A DNA stretch of 64,000 nt, taken from contig CM042084.1 of the NCBI GenBank assembly GCA_023512835.1, forward strand, positions 12,115,842 to 12,179,841, written 5' to 3'. The first letter of the stretch is position 1; every line of letters begins with the position of its first letter. The position numbers were made by a program, and so were the translations under genes. This document shows positions 35,661 to 48,000 of this stretch, in pieces. Source of the stretch: Taxillus chinensis (taxonomy: Eukaryota > Streptophyta > Magnoliopsida > Santalales > Loranthaceae). The notes below the pieces were generated by a model. The model saw only the letters and a list, made by a program, of their open reading frames with translations, did no database searches and was not told the origin of the DNA.

Positions 35661-36025
35661 TGTGGGGGCCACTCCCAATTAGGGAGTCAAGGACCATGTG
35701 CTGCAGCTCTTCAACCCTGGTGTGCAGCAGTCTTCTTCAACTCTGGTGGGCAGCTTGGTCTTGGACGGCAGCAGCCATGGTGGACAAGAGCTGAAAATTG
35801 CCTATATATATGCTGTAAAACGAAATTAATATGTATGCCTTCTTGTGAGATAATTAGAGAGAAAAAAGAGAGAACTCTTCTTGTATATTATCCTCTGGCG
35901 AGTTACCGGAGAGGAATAGTAAAACTGGCCCCCTTTCTCCCGTGGACATAGGCACCTTGCCGAACCACATTAAATCCTCTTGTTTCCTTCGATCTTTGCA
36001 TGCGTGTGTGTTTGCAATCCCAACA
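35661..36025 (+). repeat. 5' LTR of the copia element
   Basis: Starts TGTGGGGGCC and ends CAATCCCAACA. It contains a TATATATA promoter-like box near 35801-35808. About 17-18 differences from the 3' LTR, nearly all C/T or A/G. Confidence 0.95.
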
Positions 36026-36028
36026 AAG

Positions 36029-36040
36029 TGGTATCAGAGC
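36029..36040 (+). promoter_or_regulatory. Primer binding site for initiator-Met tRNA
   Basis: TGGTATCAGAGC, three bases after the 5' LTR end; this is the standard plant copia primer site. Confidence 0.9.
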
Positions 36041-36570
36041 TAGTGGAGGAGAAACAGGAGTTTTTCGGTGGCCGAAAAATTCAACTTGCCCGGATTTCAT
36101 TTTGAACGGCATAGAGTTATAGATCGGGCCGCTGCAAGTCCAACGGTGTAAACGGCGTCGACAACGGATGCAAGATTTTCGGTGACCGAAAAAATTCAAG
36201 GTGACCAAAAATCCGTTTTGAGAACACAGGCACGTAGAACAGGACGCTACGAGTCCAATAGTGAAGACGGCGTCGAAAACGGAGCTAAAACGAACTCTGT
36301 AGAGGCGGTCAAAGTTCGGGTCAACACCGGCGTCTACAGTGCCACCTCGCCTGAGAAGACGACACTGTTCCGGTGACGGAGACAATTCCGGTGACGTTCC
36401 AACAGCAGCTCCGGCGTCCACATCATCAGCCGATCCAGACTGTTGATATTGTTTTGATCATAACTTGATCAATCGAAGTCCGATTTCGACGATTCAGGAG
36501 TCATTTTCAATTAATTCGACCGCTCCGGACACATCCGTATGGTTAGATTTGTGAAATTCGCACTTTATCA

Positions 36571-39500
36571 ATGGAGGAAAATACCGGTAACATGATTAAA
36601 CTTACTGCTTTTAATTATGCTATCTGGAAGCCCAAAATAGAGGATCTTTTGTATATTAAAGATTTATGGAGGCCCATTGTAGAAACTGCTAAGCCTACTG
36701 CAGAATTAATAGAAGCTACTGTGGCAAGTGGATCCGATGAAAAGACATCAACAAGTACCCGGCCAGTTGATGCCGAATGGAACGTGCTCAACAGAAAGTG
36801 TGCAACCCAAATCCGACAATGGATCGACAAAAGCATCTTCCAAAATTTTGCCAACGAACACGATGCTTCCGTTCTATGGCAAAAATTGGAAAAGATGTAT
36901 GCGAGAACAACTGCACAAAATAAGGCGAACCTGATACGCTGACTTGTCAACTTAAAGTACAAGGATAAAAACAACGTATTGGAGCATATGAGTGAGTTCC
37001 AAGGTATCGTTGATTAATTAAATTCCATTAAAATGATGGTGGATGATGAGTTGCAGGCCTTGTTAATGTTGAGTTCCTTGCCAAAGTCGTGGGACACGTT
37101 GGTTGTGTCAGTCAGCAATTCGGCACCCGATGGAAAACTCACCGTGGAAATGGTGAAAGACCGAATGCTGAATGAAGAGTCTCGAAGGAAGGATGAGGGA
37201 CAAACTCCAGACTCAGAGGCCCTTGTCACTGAACGACAAGGAAAACAGAAATGGCAGGGAAGAAGCAGAAGCAAAGAACCCCGTGATCAAAATCAACAAA
37301 GGAGGTATCGATCAAAATCACGATCGAGATACGACATAAAATGTCACCATTATGGAAAGCCTGGACACTTCATTCGAGAGTGTCAGAAGCTAAAGGCAGA
37401 GCAAAGGAATTCTGAAGGTAAAACCCAGAATAATAACACTGCTGTTACTAATGATGAAATTGTTATTATTCAGGACGATAATCAGGTCAACCTTGCGGGA
37501 GATGATTCAACATGGGTAATTGACTCAGGTGTATCCTATCATGTTACAGCACAACGAGATTTCTTCTCATCTTATACTTCAGGAAATTTTGGAAATGTTA
37601 AGATGGGAAATGATGGTGCATCAAAAAATGTTGGTATTGGCAATATTTTTGTGGAAACTAATATTGGATGCAGGTTAATGTTGAAAGATGTGAGACATGT
37701 TCATGATATTCGCCTCAATCTAATATCTACTGGAATGCTTGATGACGAAGGATACATCAGCTTCTTTGGTGATGGAAAATGGAAACTTACCAAAGGTAAT
37801 CTTATAATTGCAAAAGGCAAGAAGGATAATTCTCTTTACCTCACAAATGCCAAAACGTGTGGTGGAGAAATTAACACTGCCCTAAAGGAGGTTTCAGCAG
37901 AAGTGTGGCACAGACGACTTGGCCACATGAGTGAGAAAGGTCTCAAAATCTTGTCACAAAAGGATCTATTGCCCAAACTCAAAGGTACACATTTAGATAC
38001 TTGTGTTGATTGTATAATGGGAAAACAACACAGAGTATCCTTTCATAGTTATTTACCCTCCAGAAAAGAAAATATTTTAGATCTTATACACACTGATGTC
38101 TGCATGATGAGCACCAAGTCAATGGGTGGTGCTATTTATTTTGTGACTTTCATTGATGATCACTCTAGAAAAGTGTGGGATTTTGCTTTGAAAACTAAAG
38201 ATCAAGTATATGAGGTTTTTAAGCAGTTTCATATAAAGGTGGAAAGAGAAACAGGCAGACTGTTAAAATGTGTACGCGTAGATAATGGAGGAGAGTATCG
38301 TGGTCCATTCGAGGAGTACTGCAAAAGTTATGGCATCAGGTTGAAGAAATCAGTATCAAAAACACCTCAGCATAATGGAGTTGCTGAAAGGATGAACAGG
38401 ACCATTTGTGAGAGAATTAGGTGTATGCTCTCAAATGCAAAACTGTCAAACTCCTTTTGGGGGGAGGCAATGAGGACTGCAGTTGATCTTATCAATCTAT
38501 CTCCATCTGTTCCATTGAAATATGATGTACCAGAACGGGTTTGGACAGGTAAAGAGGTTTCATATAAACATTTGAAAGTATTTGGCTGCATGGCATTTGT
38601 ACACATCCCAAAAGATGAAAGAATAAAATTGGATGGAAAAAGCAAGCAGTGTATCTTCTTAGGATATGCTCATGAGGAGTTTGGCTATTGACTATGGGAT
38701 CCTATCAACAAGAGGATCGTTAGAAGTAGAGATGTGGTTTTTCTTGAAGAACAGACCATTGAAGATTTTGAAAAACCAGAAAAGTCACAGTCTGAGGAAA
38801 TTCCAGTAAATTTGGAACCAATCTCACCACTAACAGTTCCAAATAGTGTGATTAATACATCATCACCAGGTAATATATCTCCATCTGTTGATACATCATT
38901 GGATATGCCAGAACAGGTTCCATAGAAGCACAGTTGAGGAGATCCACCAGAGAATGACAACCGAGTCGTCGATACTCACCACATGAGTATGTGATGCTCA
39001 CTGAAGGGGGAGAGCCAGAGAATTATGATAAAGCAATCAAGAGTCAGCAAAAGATGGAATGGAGGAAAGCCATGCAAGAGGAGATGAGATCCTTGCACAA
39101 GAACCACACATTTGACCTGGTAGAGTTACCACATGGGAAGAAGGCGCTCAAGAATAAGTGGGTGTATAGAATCAAAGGAGAAGATGGCAGCTCACAACCA
39201 CGCTATAAGGCTAGGATGGTTGTGAAAGGTTTTGGACAAAAGAAAGGTATTGACTTTGATGAAATCTTTTCTCCTGTGGTTAAAATGTCTTCTATTAGAG
39301 TTGTTCTTGGATTGGCGGCCAGCCTAGATTTGGAGGTTCAACAACTCGACGTAAAGACTGCATTCTTACATGGTAATCTTGATGAGGAGATATACATGGA
39401 ACAACCTGAAGGATTTCAGGTGAAAGGAAAAGAACACATGGTATGTAAACTAAAGAAAAGTTTATATGGTCTAAAACAGACACCGAGACAATGGTACAAG

Positions 39501-40539
39501 AAATTTGATGCATTTATGGAGAAAAATGAGTATAACAGAATGACTGCTGATCATTGTGTTTTCATCAAAAGGTTTTCTGATGATGATTTTATTATTCTGT
39601 TGCTTTATGTTGATGATATGTTAATTATTGGTCGAGATACTGCCAAAATTAACAGGTTGAAACAAGAGTTGAATAAGTCATTCGAAATGAAGGACTTATG
39701 AGATTGAGAAGATTTGGTTATCTCAGGAACGGTACATTGAGAAGGTTCTTGAAAGGTTCAATATGAGCAAGGCAAAACCAGTTGGTACTCCACTTGCGAG
39801 ACATTTCAAGCTCACGAGGAGCCAAAGTCCATCAACTGAAGAGGAGAAATCAGACAAGATAAAAGTTCCTTATCAATCTGCAGTTGGTAGTCTCATGTAT
39901 GCTATGGTGTGCACCCGACCAGATATTGCTCACGCAGTTGGTATTGTAAGCAGATTTTTATCAAATCCAAGAAAGGAACATTGGGCAGCAATCAAATGGA
40001 TATTAAGGTATCTCTGAGGTACATCCATTCAGTGTTTATGTTTTGGGACTAATAAACCTGTGTTAAAAGGATATACAGATGCAGATATGGCTGGAGATGT
40101 AGACACAAGAAAATTCATATCTGGATACCTAATAACATTTGCAGGAGGAGCTGTTTCATGGCAATCACGACTTCAAAAGTGTGTTGCCTTATCCACCGCA
40201 GAAGCGGAGTATATTGCAATCACTGAAGGTTGCAAAGAGATACTGTGGATAAAGAAATTTTTACAAGAGCTTGGATTGACTCAAGAGAAGTATATTCTCT
40301 ACTGTGATAGCCAGAGCGCTATTCATCTCAGCAAGAATTCTACATTTCATTCCAGATCCAAACATATTGATGTTCGATATCACTGGATCCGTGATACGTT
40401 GGCTAATAATTTGTTGAACGTTGAAAAAATCCACACCAATGATAATAGAGCAGATATGATGACAAAGGTTATAACGAAAGAGAAGCTGGAAGACTGCAAG
40501 GAGACTGCAGGTCTAGCTTCAACTCCAAATTGGTCATGA
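36571..40539 (+). pseudogene. Dead copia gag-pol polyprotein
   Basis: The frame opens at 36571 (MEENTGNMIKLTAFNYAIWK; gag) and is broken by TGA at 36940 and TAA at 37015. It resumes at 37033-38691 with a zinc knuckle CHHYGKPGHFIREC (37342-37386) whose second Cys is Tyr. Protease WVIDSGVSYH (DSG at 37522-37530) and integrase follow (WHRRLGH..CVDC, then HTDV, VDNGGEY and HNGVAERMN). Further breaks are TGA at 38689, a frameshift near 38925-38935, TGA at 38955, a missing ~17-20-codon segment with a frame change at about 39699, and TGA at 40015. RT (38991-39701) keeps YVDD at 39606-39617. RNase H is at 40060-40539 (STAEAEYIA, DSQSAIHL, SKHIDVRYHW). No functional polyprotein can be made. Confidence 0.92.
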
Positions 40540-40549
40540 GGGGGAGATT

Positions 40550-40913
40550 TGTGGGGGCCACTCCCAATTAGGGAGTCAAGGACTGTGTGCACAGCTCTTC
40601 AACCCTGGTGTGCAGCAATCTTCTTCAACTCCGGTGGGCAGCTTGGTCTTGGATGGCAGCAGCCATGGTGGACAAGAGCTAAAAATTGCCTATATATATG
40701 CTGTAAAATGAAATTAATATGTATGTCTTCTTGTGAGATAATTAGAGAGAAGAAAGAGAGAACTCTTCTTGTATATTATCCTTCGGCGAGTTACTGGAGA
40801 GGAATAGTAAAACCGGCCCCCTTTCTCCCGTGGACGTAGGCACCTTGCCGAACCACGTTAAATCCTCTTGTTTCCTTCGATCTTTGCATGCGTGTGTGTT
40901 TGCAATCCCAACA
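40550..40913 (+). repeat. 3' LTR of the copia element
   Basis: Starts TGTGGGGGCC right after the purine tract and ends TCCCAACA, followed by the GTAGT target copy. Confidence 0.95.
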
Positions 40914-40918
40914 GTAGT

Positions 40919-42759
40919 GCTGTCTAGTCCAGCGGAAGACATGGATGGACTGGTTGTCATTGAAGACAATCGATGTGTTCAGATCTGCGATTTGTTTGAA
41001 CTTCATGTGCGCATATTATATATATTTGGTATTTGGCGGTCTATTGATTAAGAATTTATAGGCAGACAACTAGCTTTATGCCCTAAGAAACACAGCAACA
41101 CAGCAGTAGTACTATTTTTTTCACTTTTTTTTGGTTACGGGATCGAAATGGGATCTCACAACTCAATGCATGGACTGCAGTTCAGTTCGGTGGCCCATCC
41201 GCCTCAATTTTATATATTAAAAAAGGACATTATTGGTTGGATTACTTGGATATCGGTTAACATAAAGCTATAAGACAATTTAAGGCGTTTTTTTAAATAA
41301 ATTATTTTCAATAAAAATACATTTATGATGTTTTTTAATTTTTAATTTTTTGTTTTGGGTGTTTTCCGGTGAGTCTGATGTACGTCGCCACTATTCTTAT
41401 ATATATGACATCCAACTAAAGATTACATAATTTAGTTCAGGAACAAAGAAAAGGTACCGTGTCAAATAACAATTATAAACCTATTCGCATTTTTATATAT
41501 GTATATAAATAAGAGAAGCGCGTTCATATGGAGAAATTTTCTTAGTGCGTTAAATGTGTATGCTTCGTGACATATATACACCCAAATCATGACGAGACAA
41601 ACAAAACAAAAAAAGGAAAAACATGACAGTATGGTAGCATTAAAAAAAAAGTCCTTAGGTAAGTTTTTTAAATATAAATATTATTATAAACAAGAAAACA
41701 AGTGCGCGTGGGAATAAAATAAAATAAATTATATTTTTATTTTCACATTTGGTAAAAAAAGGAATAATAATTTATTAATAATGAAAGTAAAGTTTATTCT
41801 CCTAAATCCTAATCTCTCCCAATATAAATAAGAGAGATTTAATTCAATTTAAATCAATTCATGAAGTCATGCTAGCAATTGTTTCTTATGTTTATTGCAG
41901 TATTAGAATAGATAGGATGTGTTTTAATTAGGGATAGCAATGGATCAGATTGAAACTAGATATTGTGAATAGGCAGGACCTTACCTGAACCCACCTCACC
42001 CAGTAGTTTAGATAGTTTGGGTTGCAGTGGGGTAGGATGGGCTCAAGATTGTCATCCCTAACTAGAATAAACCATCGGTGTTTGGAATAGATCGGTTGTA
42101 ATGAAATTGATGACCTGATCCAAAAATTCACAGATATCCGAAAGAGACAACAATTTCATTATGCCAATAATTTCCTTCCTAATTTGATCCAACTTGTATC
42201 TTTTTGAATACTAAGAAAATAAAGTGCAAAATTGTTGGGTTCCAAAAATTGCCATTGGTTTTTTCTTGTTTTATTAATTTTTTGCAATATTCCTCTGCAT
42301 TCTTATGGTTTTTATTATACATTTTATTGCATCTTATTGACAACGTTTTTGGTGAAGACACGACTATGTTAGGTCAAGAGTGAGAGTGAGGGAGATAAGT
42401 ATTTAATTATTTATTAATAAGGGTATATTAGTAATCTTAAAAAATACTTGTTTCATTACTTTGCGTATCAAACAAAGAAATGTAACGTTTCATTCTCATT
42501 TTCAGTCTCACATCAATATAATTCCCACATTAATTATATTCATTCTAATTTGATTTTCGCATACCAAACAAGCTATAAGAAATATATGTATAAGTCAAAT
42601 TGCTCTAAAAAGTGCAAAGAATTAGGTTTGACCCACATATACACACATCGTTTGGCTAAGACCTAACACCTCTTTTAATTAAAAAAGTATTTATGTTGAA
42701 GATTTTCTATATGATGCATGGTAGATGACTTTATAGTTAACATAGTCTCGAATGCTCAA
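40919..42759. other. AT-rich intergenic sequence with small repeats
   Basis: No gene seen. 41690-41850 and 42430-42580 contain 'ttctcattttc/gcatacca(aa)c' words that resemble ends of small inverted-repeat elements, together with AT runs. One clear miniature element at 41928-42061 is listed separately. Confidence 0.45.
41928..42061. mobile_element. 134-bp MITE-like element with TTAGGGAT ends
   Basis: The left end TTAGGGATAGCAATGG and the right end on the opposite strand, TTAGGGATGACAAT, form inverted termini around a G/C-richer core (ccacctcacccag; ggggtaggatgg). Short elements of this kind are common in plant genomes. The target duplication is not clear. Confidence 0.55.
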
Positions 42760-44640
42760 TATGTACATGCTCAGTCTTGTTCTAAATGAATATATCATCA
42801 AAAAAACCCACAACAAATTGGCCATTAAAAGGTTTAAAAACCTAATTCATTATGTGCACAAAGGTGTTTGGTACATTACTAAGACCAAATGATATCACCA
42901 ATCATTCAAACAGCTCCTCATTGGTCTTAAAAGCAATTTTCAATTCATCTCCATGCTTGATTAGAATCTAATGGTAGCCACTACGCAAGTCAATCTTGGA
43001 AAGCACTTGAGTTTCACTCAAGTGATCCAACATTTCATTCACTTGAGGTATAAGAAATTTGTAGCTAACAATAATTTTACTATTGGTATGACTATCAACA
43101 CACATTCTTCATCTTCTATCTTTCTTAAGAGCCAAGATTCACTTGATGTTGGATGTTCCTCAAAGAGGGCAAGCCCTATAGCAAATCATTTAGAACCACA
43201 TCCGTAAAATCCTCAAACACAGTCTTATCTGCATTTGGTACCTCTAGCTTAGAACTATAAACACTGGTAACTTTCAGTTTCACTACAAGAGCATGCGTCT
43301 CTCTTTCTTCCTTTGCATCCTCAACCAAGTCTGCCTTAGATTGCATCACTGTTAAGAAAAATCATCTCTTATCCATACAGGTTTTAAAATGAAAATCCTC
43401 CTTTGAAGGCAATAAAGTAAATTTTGCACCGCCCTTCTCTAACTTATAAATGTTTTCTTTGCCCGAATGTTGATTATTTATATCAAACTTTCAAGGTCTG
43501 GCATATATCAAATGATAAACATTCATATTTACCACATCACGATAAACCTCATCATGGTACTTACCAATAGTGATGAAGATCCTATATCTCTTTGTCCCGC
43601 TATTCTTCTTTACAACTTTTATCCATTCGATGATATATAGACTCATTGCTTTCTTTATGGACAACTGCAATTTCTAAACCACTAATCTCCCAATAATTTG
43701 AAACCACTAATCTCCCAATGATGTTCTCGTAACTACCATTGTCAACAAGTATATCTAGCTAACACTCACCCCCTAGTCGTGTATCTAGTTCAGAACAACC
43801 AGTGTTATTGTGTAAGCTCTTTTTATGGCGGTAATAGAAGCATCCTCTTAACCACATAAGATGGTAACCCTCAACTTTCACCTCATTTCCACTAGGACCA
43901 CGTCCATCTTTCACTTCGCAATCTAAATTGCCATTCTCGTTGTGGCCCACCATGTTGATGGCTCTCATATTCGGGTACTAATATGAATTGGCACAGGCCT
44001 CATCCTTTCAGCTTTATCACTCAACTTGACCACTTCCTCTATGGGCCTACTACCCATGTTTTTAACCTATCACTACCCACAATTTTATCCTCTCACTAAC
44101 CGTTTTGCTTCCACTATAACCAATGTTAGTCCTAACTCCTTTCTGTCCACTTACAAACCATGAGGTTTGTTGATATAACGTATATTCTGCCTGAAGTGTC
44201 ATATTTTTCGCTTCATTCAAGCTTATAAGGACCGTGAAGCCAATTTTATCCACAATTTATGATTAAAGGCCATTTAGAAATCACATGCCTTGTTATCATT
44301 CACTTTCTTGCAAATCATTCCTCCCAACCAATCTCATAAATTATACAATGTATTTATGAAATGACTGTCCCTTGGCGGCAATGTTGATATTATTAAAACA
44401 ATATCTACTCATAATCTAGTGATAGGAAATCTCACTGTAGTAATTGTTTCATTTGAGGCCAATTCCTCACCGGACGTTACCCTTCACGTTGTTTCCAGTT
44501 CTGCAATCTCTCCAATTATGTTGAAGCTCCTCGCTTTAGTTTACAAGGCACTAAATTAACTCTGCAGACTTCCGAAATCTCCATGTAATTGAAGAATTGC
44601 TCAACTTCCGCCAACTAATTAAGGAAGCTTTTAATATCAA
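42760..44640 (-). mobile_element. Degraded Ty3/gypsy pol remnant
   Basis: On the minus strand, 43150 down to 42760 reads gypsy RT pieces: CVDSHTNSKI, FLIPQVNEMLDHL, LSKIDLRSGYH, ISFGLSNVPNTF and FVVGFFDDIFI, the FDD motif being the catalytic core. Stops fall between them. 43400-43760 reads the protease-to-RT linker and an aspartic-protease-like VDNGSYENIIG. 43760-44640 may hold gag remnants. No LTRs can be paired, so the element is a fragment. Confidence 0.75.
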
Positions 44641-44979
44641 AACTGTTAGAATGCTGGAATAGGGTTAATAATTAACCACAATAGAAACGGATTTTAAAAA
44701 AATTATCCAACAAACAAATACCAGGATCTAAACATGAATTAATTAATTTATTTCAGCGAAAAATGGAAAGAAAAAACCAACATAAAGAATGGTTAAATAA
44801 GAATCATCTCCTTTTCCCTCCAAAAATGAACTCGCGATCAACCTTTGATCGTCCTCACAGCCTCTTAGATGCAATCACCACTTAGCTTTCTCTACTATTC
44901 ACCTTTTCAATGAATACAGGGTTGTGGCACCCTTAGATCAAAGAACAGGAATACCACCTCTACTAGGGTTTGCTGTTAC

Positions 44980-45043
<64 letters not shown>
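44980..45043. repeat. (CT)n microsatellite
   Basis: About 64 bp of CT units with three CTT interruptions. Confidence 0.95.
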
Positions 45044-48000
45044 TATGGTTGTCTATGATTTCACACACACACTTTAACCTAGAAGGTTATATATCTATTA
45101 ATAGACCTAGGGTTATTCCTGTGCTATTACGCATACGCCCCTTTAGTTAATACACAATATTCATAATAATTTAAATTCTTTAAATAATATGATTATTATG
45201 CATCAAAGCTAATTAAGTAAATATCTAATACGATTTATTTATCAAATAAATAAATAAATAATATAATTATTCATTTAATCACATTAAATGGATAAAAATA
45301 TTTTTATTATATATTTAATATAATTAAATAAATAACCAGATAATTATCAACTCTTAATAATTAACTCTTAAATACAGCCAGATAATTATCTCACAATGAT
45401 CCAGTACTCTATACAAGAATAAATTGCACTAGCAAGAAGAACCAAATGAACCTACTTAATTGAAGCTCCAATATATAATATTTAATTAATTAATATCATT
45501 AATCAATTAAATTATTGTTTATTAGTTTTAGTCCAAGTCATGATCAATGACTAAAACTGCATTCTAAGATTAAGCATATATAATTACAAGAATTCACAAC
45601 ATAGGATTTGTCCATCAATATAATTGATTGCTATGTGATATAATTCTCTACTTTGATATTCATAATTAAAGATAAGTATCAAAGGATTTTGTTTAATATC
45701 TCTAATTATATCTTTATCCATATTGTCATAATCGGATTTTGTTCGGGGGAACCCAATTTTTGGGATGCGGTTTCCCTAACCTTCACCCAAATGGTGATGA
45801 AAAAACACAGAGTTGTCACCAATTATTTTTGGGGTGCAGTTGGTCACCTAATAAAATGATCTATCGTTGGAGCTGAGTTTGGGAGTTGATTACATGTGGA
45901 AAAGGATTAGTACCCCATAACGTCCTTTCGATACCTATCCTAGGAGGAAAAGGATTCTAATTTGTTTCTTCATTTATATACAGCTATGTTACATTGTTTT
46001 ACTAAAGGCTTAAAGTTTCTAATTTATTTTAATTTGCTAAGTCATTTGTTAAACTTTAAAATTCAATTTAATTTTCTTAAGACCTAAGGGAAATCCTAAA
46101 AATTAAAGTGTTCAAGAGAGAACAATCATAAAAGACTAATTTAAAGTTTTATTGAAACACTTGAAATATTTACCTAAAGAATTCTAGAAGGAAATTTTTT
46201 GAAAGAATTCAAAAATAAAAGGAAATAACGAGAACAATTTTTGTTTTGATTTTAAGAAAATATTTTTTATTTTTTTATTTTTTTTTCTAAAAAAGGAATT
46301 TGATTTGTTTTATTTTGTTTTGAAAAACATCTTTATTTTGATTTTGGTTAAAACAACACATTTTTTATCTTGGAAGAAACATCAATGAAAATATTTTTTT
46401 CAATAAGAATCTCGAGCAAACAAAATAAAAGTATCAATATGTGATTAGTGGAAAAAAACTTTGTTTTTTTCTTTTTTCTTTTCTCTCTCTCTCTCCTCTT
46501 TTCTCTCATTTTTTCTTTTTTGTTTTTTTCTTTTTTTAGTATATGTTACAATGAAAAGCCTTGGGCCTAATTACAATTAAGAATAAAACAAGAAAAGTAA
46601 GAGTTATAAAATTAGCAATGTTCCTACAAAACCAATCATTATAAGAGATACATGAATAATCAATCACATGCCTAGAACATATGACTAAACCCAAAGAAAA
46701 AGTTACATAAAATGTAACTAAAAAATAACACCCAACAGATCTCCAAAAACTATTATCAGACTTTACACCAGTAGAATATATCAGAACCGAAAAATGGGTA
46801 TAATTATTTAAGGAAAATTAAATGCAAAGAAGAATATGAAAACAAAGATGTTATCATTTAACAAAGCTGAAAGCAAAGTTATGGCCATGGATCATCATCA
46901 TGAGATGTGACACATTAAAATACAAAAATCATAAGCCAATAAACACGACAAAATGATAAGAAAACCAAAATATTAGATTTAATACCAGAACATGAGAGAA
47001 AACATAAGGAAACATATAAATAATACTCATAAAAAATGGACTCATTGAGCATGAGAAAATATGGGGAAAACATAAGAAACACAATATTACTTAGTATACT
47101 AAAACACAAAATCATAGGACAAAGCAAACTTGGAGCTCCCTGGATTACAACACTAAAGCATGTTGGGTCTTAAAACACAGCTTATTGTGGACTCGTATGC
47201 TATTTCCTTTCAATCACAACTAATACAAAAACAAGGATATGAGACGGAAAACAACAATATGGCAAAAAAAATAATATAATAGCAAACAATGATGAAACAT
47301 GTACCGCATACACAAACACAACATCAAACATTGAATATTAAGCACATCAAAAAAACAGCCCAACGAGCATTTTTTAACCGTCACAAATCAGCCTACCTTC
47401 GTTGAGTCTCCTTGGGCACAGGTACATGGTGAAGCTGAGGGAAGCCAGGCAGTGAAGGCCTCGTGGTGCAACGACGTCACGATATTGTTGTAGTGGTGAG
47501 CAGTAACGGCTTCGGGGGTGATTGGACATGTCATCGAGGGGGCTGAAGCTAGTGATAGTTGGAGCAATGGATGTTGGATGGTTGGGGTGGTTATGTCGTG
47601 ATGCTTAATGAGCATAATAAAGGCATCGTCGGGGCGGTGTTAATCCACCGTTAGAAGGGAGGTGCCATGGTTGGGCTGGTCTATGTCGGTCGGTCATTGT
47701 AATAGCATCGTGGCTGGCAAAGGACTCAATTGGAAGAGACAATTGAGGTTGGGAGAAGCTCGTAGACAGTGACGTCAGTGAGATGGGTTCTCATTAGGAT
47801 TTTGTGAGGAGATAAAATATTGAGAGGGGGTTATGGCTTTTTATATGGCTGACCAGCGATAGAACATTCGACCAAGGGACTCTCCATGGTGGCTAGGAAA
47901 GAAGAATGTGTTTAGGATTTGTGATTGGATCGTGAGAGCCCCCTTTTTGTTGATAGCGAAGATGAATTTATATAAGCAGTGGGAGATAGTTAATTTGGCT

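Larger units (their letters stand above)
35661..40913 (+). mobile_element. Full-length Ty1/copia LTR retrotransposon (Tnt1/Tork-like)
   Basis: The 5' LTR is 35661-36025 and the 3' LTR 40550-40913 (about 365 bp, TGTGGGGG...CCCAACA), roughly 95% identical by eye. The 5-bp target duplication GTAGT is perfect (35656-35660, 40914-40918). The primer site TGGTATCAGAGC (36029-36040) fits initiator-Met tRNA, and a purine tract GAGGGGGAGA lies just before the 3' LTR. The internal region codes gag, protease, integrase, RT and RNase H in that order, the copia arrangement. At 5.25 kb the length is near normal. The lineage call rests on the look of gag and pol. Confidence 0.95.

Noticed and set aside
36615..36974. 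Minus-strand ORF across copia gag
   Set aside because: Shadow of the + strand gag frame, which has recognisable copia features.
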